This document shows positions 1 to 5,606 of a stretch of DNA of 7,066 nt, in pieces. Each line of letters begins with the position of its first letter. The stretch's first letter is position 1. Source of the DNA: Syntrophobacteria bacterium (GTDB taxonomy: Bacteria > Desulfobacterota > DSWW01); the NCBI GenBank assembly GCA_030145435.1, contig JAQYVQ010000585.1:1-7066 (forward strand). Reading direction: 5' to 3'. A program made the translations under genes and the position numbers. A model generated the notes under the pieces. That model did no database searches and had not been told where the DNA came from. It saw only the letters and a program-made list of their open reading frames with translations.

Positions 1-2738
1 GGTCCCTGGTGGAGGAAGCCTACGGGCTTGGCTGCAGGCTGGTCTGCTTTACAGGAGGGGAGCCCTTCGTCTATCCCGGCTTCACCGAACTGCTTCGGTC
101 CCTCCTGGCCGGGTACGACGATCTCCGGGTGGCGGTCCTCACGAACGGGACCCTCATTCCGGGCCAAATGGATGCGCTCGAGGGACTCGACCCGGATCGT
201 CTGCACTTTCAGGTCAGCCTGGACGGGCCGGAACCGATTCACGACGGCCTGCGCGGGCGAGGTACCTTCAGGAAGACCGCGGCCGCCCTGAGGGGCCTGG
301 TCGATGCAAGCATTCCGTGCAGCGTTGCCATGGCGGTCAACCGGGAGAATGCCCCGGTCATGGAAGATCTCGTGGGGCTCGCCCACGACCTGGGTGTGAC
401 GACCGTGCACTTCATTTGGCACTTCGTCCGGGGCATGGGCGAGGAGATGGAGAGGGTGTCGTTGAAGGCGCTCATCGAGGCCTTTCAGCGTGCCGTCGAC
501 AGGGCCCGGTTGCTGGAAGTTCACGTGGACAACCTGGAGGCGATGCGGGCGCAGGTCTTTGCACCGGCCGGTACCCGGTTCGACCTGGGGAACGCGGCTT
601 GGGAATCTCTGGCCGTGGGGCCGAACGGCGCCGTGTACCCGACGCCCGCCATGGTGGATCTGGAGGCCTTCCGGGCCGGCACGATCGGGCGGGGCATCGA
701 GAAGGTATGGCGTGCGAGCCCCCTGCTCGAGCGAATCCGCTCCCTTTCCCTGACACAAGTGCCGAAGATGAAGGCGGACCCGTGGAGGCTGATCCTCGGG
801 GGAGGCGACCTGGATCACTGCTGTGTGCACAAGGACGGAAGGAAGGATGTCCGCCGGCTCCGGGGAGATCCGTACCTTCCTCTATACCGTGAGATGGCCA
901 GGATGCTGATCGCGGAGGAAGTGAGGACCCTCCCGGTTCCTGAGGGGCCGGGGCTCGTCCTCCGCATGGGAGACATCACCACGGACTGCCCGTCCCCGAA
1001 GGAGGTGAACTTCACCCACAGCAACTGTCTCCTCTCCGTGGGCGAGGGAACGACCAAGGGGCTCGTGCGGCAGTTCTACGAAGACCGCGCCGTCACCCCC
1101 GACGAGACCATCCTGAACCCGGTCTCGTACGACGAGCAGGAGATCGAGTACATCCCCCTGGAGGCGCGCGTCCGGTTGTACGGATGTGGGAGCCCCGTGA
1201 CGGACGCAGACGTGAGCCCGGGAGAGGTGGTCGTGGACCTTGGTTGCGGTACCGGAGTGGAGTGTTTCATCGCGGCCAGGGGGGTGGGTGCCCGGGGCAG
1301 GGCCATCGGGGTGGACATGTCGGACGCAATGCTGGACATCGCCCGCCGTTCCGGGTCGGCCGTGCGGGATGCACTCGGCTACGACAATACCCTGTTCGCC
1401 AAAGGATACCTGGAGGCCATCCCCCTGGCCGACGGGGTGGCGGACCTGGTGGTCTCGAACTGCGTGGTCAACCTGAATCACCACAAGCGAAGGGTCTTCC
1501 AGGAGATCTTCCGGATCCTCAAGCCGGGCGGCCGGCTGGTCATCTCGGATGTGGTCGCAGAGGCCGAGCCTCCCCTGGCGATCCGGGCGGATCACCAGCT
1601 CATCGGGGAGTGCATCGGCGGGGCCATGGTCGAGGAGATGCTCTTCCACATGCTCCGGGATCTGGGGTTCGTGAATGCTTCGATCGTGAAGCGATTCCCT
1701 TATCGGACGATCCAGGGGCATCCCTTCTTTTCCCTCACTTTCCGAGCCTGGAGGCCGGAAGAGGCGAACCGGCAGGAGGTTTCCGATGCGATCTACGGCG
1801 GGCCCTTCCGCGCAGTGGTGACCGAGGATGGGACTGTCCTTCATAAGGGGGCACGGCAGAGCGTGTCGATCGGATCGAGGCTCGACCCCAGGTCCCTCGG
1901 GGAGGCAGGCATCCTGATCCTCGACTCGGTCTCGGGGTCCGTAACGAACCTGGAGGCGGAGCAGAGTTGTGCGTGTTTTGTCCCGCCGAATGTGGAGGAC
2001 ATCGCTGCGAGCGAGGCTGTGCCGGAAACGGGCTGCCTGATCTGTGGCTCGCCCCTGGTCTACCTTGCCGCCCTGGAGGACAAGGCCTGTGCGCGGTGCG
2101 GATCGGTGAAGCCCGCCAACGCGGTCTGCGAGGAGGGGCACTTTGTCTGTGATGTCTGTCACGTCCGGGACCCGAAAGGGCTGATTCGAACGATCCGTAC
2201 GAATACCCGTGAGACCGACATGATTCGCCTCCTCCAGAAAGTGCGTTCCGATTCACGGTTTCCGATTCACGGTCCCGAGCACCATGCCCTCGTTCCTGCG
2301 GTCATCCTGGCTACCTACCGGAACCTGGGCGGCGAGATCACCGAGAGCGACATACTGACCGGAATCGAGCGTGGCCTGAGCATTCCCGGTGGATCCTGCG
2401 GCTTCATGGGAATTTGCGGCGCGGCCGTGGGCGTAGGGATCGCCTTTTCCATCATCCTGGGAGCGAACCCCCTCACGCCGAGACCCCGGCAGGCGGTTCA
2501 ACGGGTCCTGTCCGAGATCATCGGCGTCCTTGCCGGGCAAGAAGCTGCCCGCTGTTGCCGCAGGGAGTGTTTCCTGTGCCTGCGGGAGGCGGCCAGGCTC
2601 TCCGAGGACTTCCTTCCGGTAAGCCTCCGGGCGGATGAGGTCTCCCCCTGCGAGCTGTACCGGGCGAACGCGGAGTGCAGCCGGGAGGGCTGTCCGCTGT
2701 TCCCGGGCGTATCGGTTCCTGCTCAGCCGTCCCTTTGA
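1..2738 (+). CDS. Radical SAM - ArsM-type arsenite methyltransferase - DUF5714 fusion protein (5' end outside window)
   Basis: Residues are numbered from the GTG at 9; the frame stays open to the left edge, so this is not the true start. Residues 1 to about 250 are a radical SAM barrel lacking its start: GGEP (16-19) is visible, while the CxxxCxxC cluster motif must lie upstream. A linker (about 250-360) carries Cys271-Cys272, Cys327 and Cys340. Residues about 360-660 are a class I SAM methyltransferase closely resembling ArsM: motif I VVDLGCGTG (408-416), Cys393 in YGCGSP, Cys485 in SNCVVNL and Cys535 in GECIGGAM. These match the three As(III)-binding cysteines of eukaryotic and bacterial ArsM. 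An ArsM-like C-terminal piece (YGGPF) follows. Residues about 670-909 are DUF5714: CxxC at 676-679, HGPEHH (754-759), GGSCGFMGICGAA (794-806) and Cys849-Cys850. Expected role: cytosolic arsenic methylation coupled to a radical SAM reaction. The ArsM call is firm by motif; the roles of the radical SAM and DUF5714 parts are inferred. The next gene starts 12 bases later. Confidence 0.88.
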   Translation, partial: SLVEEAYGLGCRLVCFTGGEPFVYPGFTELLRSLLAGYDDLRVAVLTNGTLIPGQMDALEGLDPDRLHFQVSLDGPEPIHDGLRGRGTFRKTAAALRGLVDASIPCSVAMAVNRENAPVMEDLVGLAHDLGVTTVHFIWHFVRGMGEEMERVSLKALIEAFQRAVDRARLLEVHVDNLEAMRAQVFAPAGTRFDLGNAAWESLAVGPNGAVYPTPAMVDLEAFRAGTIGRGIEKVWRASPLLERIRSLSLTQVPKMKADPWRLILGGGDLDHCCVHKDGRKDVRRLRGDPYLPLYREMARMLIAEEVRTLPVPEGPGLVLRMGDITTDCPSPKEVNFTHSNCLLSVGEGTTKGLVRQFYEDRAVTPDETILNPVSYDEQEIEYIPLEARVRLYGCGSPVTDADVSPGEVVVDLGCGTGVECFIAARGVGARGRAIGVDMSDAMLDIARRSGSAVRDALGYDNTLFAKGYLEAIPLADGVADLVVSNCVVNLNHHKRRVFQEIFRILKPGGRLVISDVVAEAEPPLAIRADHQLIGECIGGAMVEEMLFHMLRDLGFVNASIVKRFPYRTIQGHPFFSLTFRAWRPEEANRQEVSDAIYGGPFRAVVTEDGTVLHKGARQSVSIGSRLDPRSLGEAGILILDSVSGSVTNLEAEQSCACFVPPNVEDIAASEAVPETGCLICGSPLVYLAALEDKACARCGSVKPANAVCEEGHFVCDVCHVRDPKGLIRTIRTNTRETDMIRLLQKVRSDSRFPIHGPEHHALVPAVILATYRNLGGEITESDILTGIERGLSIPGGSCGFMGICGAAVGVGIAFSIILGANPLTPRPRQAVQRVLSEIIGVLAGQEAARCCRRECFLCLREAARLSEDFLPVSLRADEVSPCELYRANAECSREGCPLFPGVSVPAQPSL
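2246..2273 (+). repeat. Perfect 14-bp tandem duplication inside the DUF5714 coding region
   Basis: The unit TTCCGATTCACGGT occurs twice head to tail (2246-2259 and 2260-2273) with no mismatch. Because 14 is not a multiple of three, the copies are read in different frames, giving SDSRF and then FPIHG. The protein looks family-like on both sides (CxxC-rich part before, HGPEHH after), so the frame is not broken overall. It lies just before the conserved HGPEHH motif. Confidence 0.9.
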
Positions 2739-2750
2739 TCTGAATGTCCC

Positions 2751-4157
2751 ATGCAGGCTTATGAAATGAGGAGACACAAGCTGCGCGAAACGATTCGTCT
2801 TCTCTGCAACCCGGACCCCGAGCGATCGGGCCGGAGGCTCATCGTCTTCACCCGCTACCCGGAGCCGGGAAAGACCAAGACCCGGCTGATACCGGTCCTG
2901 GGTCCGGAGGGAGCCGCCGAGCTGCACCGGCGTATGACCGAGCACACCCTTCGAAGGGTCCGGCAGTTCCTGGCAAGCCATCCTGTTTCCCTCCGGATCC
3001 GGCACGACGGAGGAAACGAAGAGGGGCTGGGGCAGTGGCTCGGGGCCGACCTGCGGCCGGTTCCTCAGGGTGAGGGCGATCTCGGCAGGCGCATGGATCT
3101 CGCCTTTACCGAGGCCTTCGAGGAAGGGATGAGGCGGGTGGTCTTGGTTGGTACGGACATCCCAGGCATCCGGCCTGCCCACCTGGCCGGGGCCTTTCAG
3201 GCCCTGAGACGCAAGGACGTAGTCATCGGGCCTGCCCGTGACGGGGGCTACTACCTGATCGGGCTCAGCAGGCCGGCTCCCGATCTCTTTGACGGGATTC
3301 CGTGGGGAACCGGAGAGGTGCTGCAAAGAACCCTGGACGCTGCGTCAGCGAGCAACCGCAGGGTGGCGTTGCTGGACCCTCTCGAAGACGTGGATCGTCC
3401 GGAGGACATTCCTGTCTGGGAACAGGAGGTGCGGGCTGGGGGCCAGGGGGATGAACCCGAGACCCTGTCGATCATCATCCCCGCTATCGACGAGGCTGAC
3501 GGAATCGAATCCGCGCTGGCCGGGACGGAGGGAATCCCCTCTGTGACGGAGAGGATCGTCGTGGATGGGGGCAGCCGGGACGGAACCGAAGAAAGGGCCC
3601 GTGCCTGCGGGGCGAAGGTGATCGCCTCTGCTCCGATGAGATCTGCGCAGATGAATGCGGGCGCCCGGGCTGCCGAGGGAACGGTCCTTCTGTTCCTCCA
3701 CGCCGACACGAGGCTGCCTCCCGGTTTTGAGCACCATGTGCTCGAGATCCTAACCCGTCCCGACACGGTTGCAGGCGCCTTCCGGTTGGGCATCGAGGGG
3801 CATTTCCCGGGACTGCGGGTCATCGAGTGGCTGGCCAACTTTCGATCGATCTGTATGGGGATGCCCTACGGCGACCAGGCAATCTTCGTCGCGGCGGACC
3901 GGTTCGACAGGGCCGGCGGATTCCCGGAGATCCCGATCATGGAGGACTTCGCGTTCATGCGGAGGCTCCGGAGCCGGGGCCGGATCGGAATCGCCCGGAC
4001 CGCCGTGACCTCCTCTGCAAGAAGGTACGACGAATACGGCTTCTGGCGAACGACCTGCATCAACCAGCTCATGATCATCGCCTACCTGGGGGGCATTTCC
4101 CCTGCCCGGCTGGCCCGGTGGTACCGATCCGGCCTCCGCTTCCACGACAGGTCGTAG
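2751..4157 (+). CDS. Fused arsenosugar-type glycosyltransferases (TIGR04282/DUF2064 + TIGR04283)
   Basis: This 468-residue protein joins two GT-A-fold domains that are usually separate genes of roughly 200-230 residues each. The N-terminal half (about 30-225) is the DUF2064/TIGR04282 family: nucleotide-binding signature FTRYPEPGKTKTRL (33-46), GTDIP (134-138) and DGGYYLIG (164-171). The C-terminal half (about 239-460) is a family 2-like glycosyltransferase of TIGR04283 type: LSIIIPAIDEADGI (239-252), VDGGSRDGT (271-279), HADT (317-320), YGDQAIF (373-379) and MEDF (397-400). Both families were named from their co-occurrence with radical SAM/arsenic methylation genes and are annotated as arsenosugar biosynthesis transferases; their exact reactions are not settled. 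The ATG at 2751 is 12 bases after the upstream stop, which indicates co-transcription. The Shine-Dalgarno sequence is weak, and an in-frame ATG at 2766 is an alternative start; neither choice affects the domains, which begin near residue 29. No frameshift is seen at the domain junction (about 225-238, Gly/Glu-rich linker). Confidence 0.88.
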   Translation: MQAYEMRRHKLRETIRLLCNPDPERSGRRLIVFTRYPEPGKTKTRLIPVLGPEGAAELHRRMTEHTLRRVRQFLASHPVSLRIRHDGGNEEGLGQWLGADLRPVPQGEGDLGRRMDLAFTEAFEEGMRRVVLVGTDIPGIRPAHLAGAFQALRRKDVVIGPARDGGYYLIGLSRPAPDLFDGIPWGTGEVLQRTLDAASASNRRVALLDPLEDVDRPEDIPVWEQEVRAGGQGDEPETLSIIIPAIDEADGIESALAGTEGIPSVTERIVVDGGSRDGTEERARACGAKVIASAPMRSAQMNAGARAAEGTVLLFLHADTRLPPGFEHHVLEILTRPDTVAGAFRLGIEGHFPGLRVIEWLANFRSICMGMPYGDQAIFVAADRFDRAGGFPEIPIMEDFAFMRRLRSRGRIGIARTAVTSSARRYDEYGFWRTTCINQLMIIAYLGGISPARLARWYRSGLRFHDRS

Positions 4158-4179
4158 ATTCGTCATTGGTAGGAGAACT

Positions 4180-4266
4180 ATGAAACACTTCAGGGTCTAC
4201 CGCTCACGAATAGGAAGTGCGTGTTATGTGCAATTCGGAGGGCTGACCTGCGTTAAACCTCTATAG
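4180..4266 (+). CDS. Possible small ORF of 28 codons, unrecognised
   Basis: ATG at 4180 is preceded by AGGAGA (4171-4176), a better Shine-Dalgarno sequence than those of the two upstream genes, with a short spacer. The frame ends at TAG 4264-4266. The product starts MKHFRVYRSR, has five Arg/Lys in its first half and contains two cysteines; no family is recognised. It begins 22 bases after the glycosyltransferase stop, right where base composition falls, so it may be a small real gene, the remaining start of a third operon gene that was lost, or chance. Confidence 0.22.
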   Translation: MKHFRVYRSRIGSACYVQFGGLTCVKPL

Positions 4267-4369
4267 CAGAACTCTTTCCTTTTTCACTGCTGAAGCCTAC
4301 CCCAAGATGTGCCGGGCAGGGAATCGGATTGCTTCGAGCGCTTTTCTGTAACCCGTTGCCGAGGCGAGA

Positions 4370-4388
4370 CTTCCTTTCTGAAAGGAAG
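4370..4388. other. Short perfect hairpin, 8-bp stem with 3-base loop
   Basis: CTTCCTTT (4370-4377) pairs with AAAGGAAG (4381-4388) around the loop CTG. It is A/T-rich at the loop end and has no T-run on either side, so it is not a standard intrinsic terminator. It lies about 100 bases before the prenyltransferase start and could be part of its leader, or incidental. Confidence 0.35.
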
Positions 4389-4475
4389 GGGACTGTGAAA
4401 GAAAAGGGGAATAGAGTATTGTTGATCGAAGTTCAGGCAGCTTCGTTCCCCGCCGATTTAGTCCGATACCGGGAC

Positions 4476-4480
4476 GGAGG
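4476..4480 (+). promoter_or_regulatory. Ribosome binding site deciding the GTG start of the UbiA-family gene
   Basis: GGAGG lies 9 bases upstream of GTG at 4490. No in-frame ATG lies upstream near a comparable site, so this motif supports GTG as the start. Confidence 0.7.
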
Positions 4481-4489
4481 TTAGGTCAG

Positions 4490-5398
4490 GTGGACTTAAT
4501 ACGTTCGGATTCGCCAAGTAGACACAGCCGTTCCATCCTCATTCGCGATCTCTTTATTCATCTCCGGCCACACTATCAACTCCTACTGGCACCGATCTTC
4601 TTATGGGGCTATTTTCTTGCTGGAGGTCGACCCGACGGACGGTTCTGGCTCGCATTTCTGGCCTTCCACTTCTTCCTTTACGGGGGGGCCACAGCTTTCA
4701 ACTCATACTATGATAAGGACGAAGGGCCAGTTGGCGGATTGGCCAAGCCGCCACCAACAACATCGGCACTGCTTCCTTTCTCGCTGGCGGTGCAGGCGCT
4801 CGGCCTGATACCAGCGGCCATGGTCAACACGGGTTTTCTAGCCATCTACCTAACCATGTTTATCATGGGGATAGCATACTCGCATCCACGAATTCGGTTG
4901 AAAAGTCGTCCTTTGGTTGGATTATGGACTGTCGGGCTGGGGCAGGGCGTGTTGGCATCATTGGGAGGGTGGATCTGCGAACGACCCCGCCTGGTACCGA
5001 TTGAAAGCATCGAAGGGCTAGGGATTCTGGCTGTTACGCTGATCACCGTCGGCTTCTACCCTCTGACCCAGATCTATCAGATCGCTGAGGATCGGGCTCG
5101 AGGTGATTGGACATTTGCAGCCTGGGCCGGCCCCCGAAGAACATTCGCTTTCGCTATCGTAGTCCAAGGTGTGGGAGCCTTGTTTCTGGTTGGCGCCGTT
5201 GGACGGTTGATGGGGCTGGTTGAGTGCCTCGTCGTTGCCACCTTCTACGGTGCACTCTTGGCCGCGACGGTCCAATGGGCCCGCTCCTTTGACCGCACGG
5301 AAGTTCTTGGCAACTATCGCCGCGTCATGGGCATCAACACTGTGACTTCCCTCGGCTTTATGGGTTTCATCGGATTACATCTGTTCGGCATTTTGTGA
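4490..5398 (+). CDS. UbiA-family membrane prenyltransferase
   Basis: At 302 residues this is normal length for UbiA-type enzymes, which transfer a polyprenyl chain from its diphosphate to an acceptor in the membrane. Two polar signatures flank hydrophobic segments: a first Asp-rich motif NSYYDKDEGPVGGL (71-84), a variant of NDxxDxxxD, and a second, QIYQIAEDRARGD (194-206), with Asp201 and Asp206. YSHPRIRLKSRP (130-141) matches the usual cytosolic loop that follows a membrane helix. About eight or nine hydrophobic segments can be seen, the first around 31-45 and the last at 284-302. The acceptor and prenyl donor cannot be told from sequence; quinone, chlorophyll/haem and lipid branches all use this fold. 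Start is GTG with GGAGG 9 bases upstream. GC is about 55% in a sampled line and codons such as TTA, ATA and AGA appear at the very start, unlike the upstream genes. It converges with the oxidoreductase gene to its right. Confidence 0.85.
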   Translation: MDLIRSDSPSRHSRSILIRDLFIHLRPHYQLLLAPIFLWGYFLAGGRPDGRFWLAFLAFHFFLYGGATAFNSYYDKDEGPVGGLAKPPPTTSALLPFSLAVQALGLIPAAMVNTGFLAIYLTMFIMGIAYSHPRIRLKSRPLVGLWTVGLGQGVLASLGGWICERPRLVPIESIEGLGILAVTLITVGFYPLTQIYQIAEDRARGDWTFAAWAGPRRTFAFAIVVQGVGALFLVGAVGRLMGLVECLVVATFYGALLAATVQWARSFDRTEVLGNYRRVMGINTVTSLGFMGFIGLHLFGIL

Positions 5399-5499
5399 AC
5401 TCATCCGTCTATCGCTCATTACCTTGAATCTAGAGAAATTCCATACATCAAGCAGGTCATTATTTACACTGCGTTCGAAACATTCGACGACCGGCCGCA

Positions 5500-5534
5500 C
5501 AAAACAAAACCCCGGCAACAACGAGCTGCCGGGG
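5500..5534 (-). terminator. Rho-independent terminator of the oxidoreductase gene
   Basis: A perfect 8-bp GC-rich stem (5510-5517 with 5527-5534, CCCCGGCA/TGCCGGGG) closes a 9-base loop. Read on the - strand it is followed directly by TTTTGTTTT (5509 down to 5501). It begins 72 bases after the oxidoreductase stop. The orientation is clear, because on the + strand no T-run follows the stem. Confidence 0.9.
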
Positions 5535-5549
5535 CTGATCTTGGGTTGC

Positions 5550-5571
5550 AGAAGATAAACAATGATCTTCT
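5550..5571 (-). other. Small inverted repeat in the 3' untranslated region of the oxidoreductase gene
   Basis: AGAAGAT (5550-5556) and ATCTTCT (5565-5571) form a 7-bp stem with an 8-base A/T-rich loop, between the stop codon and the terminator. It has no T-run and may be incidental or a 3' end stabilising structure. Confidence 0.35.
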
Positions 5572-5606
5572 ACCTGGCAGGTTCGGTCCCGCTGTTTGGC
5601 CAGCCC

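Larger units (their letters stand above)
4158..4489. other. 332-base intergenic region with a drop in GC
   Basis: This gap separates the arsenic-type operon from the prenyltransferase gene. Sampled lines are about 52% GC against about 65% upstream. It holds a possible 28-codon ORF (4180-4266), a short hairpin (4370-4388) and the ribosome binding site of the next gene. A frame without stops runs from 4257 to 4484, but it has no ATG, no ribosome binding site and no recognised motif. I see no convincing -35/-10 promoter pair, tRNA or insertion sequence end, although the prenyltransferase promoter probably lies here. Confidence 0.6.

Noticed and set aside
882..2162. Long - strand open frame (426 codons) opposite the fusion gene
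   Set aside because: It lies opposite a well-supported coding sequence with family motifs. Its product is rich in Arg, Pro, Asp and His with no recognisable domain, as expected for an antisense frame in GC-rich DNA.
2253..3326. Long - strand open frame (357 codons) across the junction of the two fusion genes
   Set aside because: It overlaps two real genes in antisense and has low-complexity composition with no family signature.
4427..4445. Inverted repeat CGAAG/CTTCG with a 9-base loop
   Set aside because: The stem is only 5 bp with no T-run, which is too weak to call a terminator or operator.
4257..4484. Stop-free + strand frame of 75 codons in the intergenic region
   Set aside because: It contains no ATG, only poorly placed TTG/GTG codons without a ribosome binding site, and no recognisable motif. 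It ends inside the leader of the prenyltransferase gene.
5510..5534. The terminator hairpin as a bidirectional terminator also serving the prenyltransferase gene
   Set aside because: On the + strand the stem is followed by CTGATCTTGG, without a T-run, so only - strand termination is supported.
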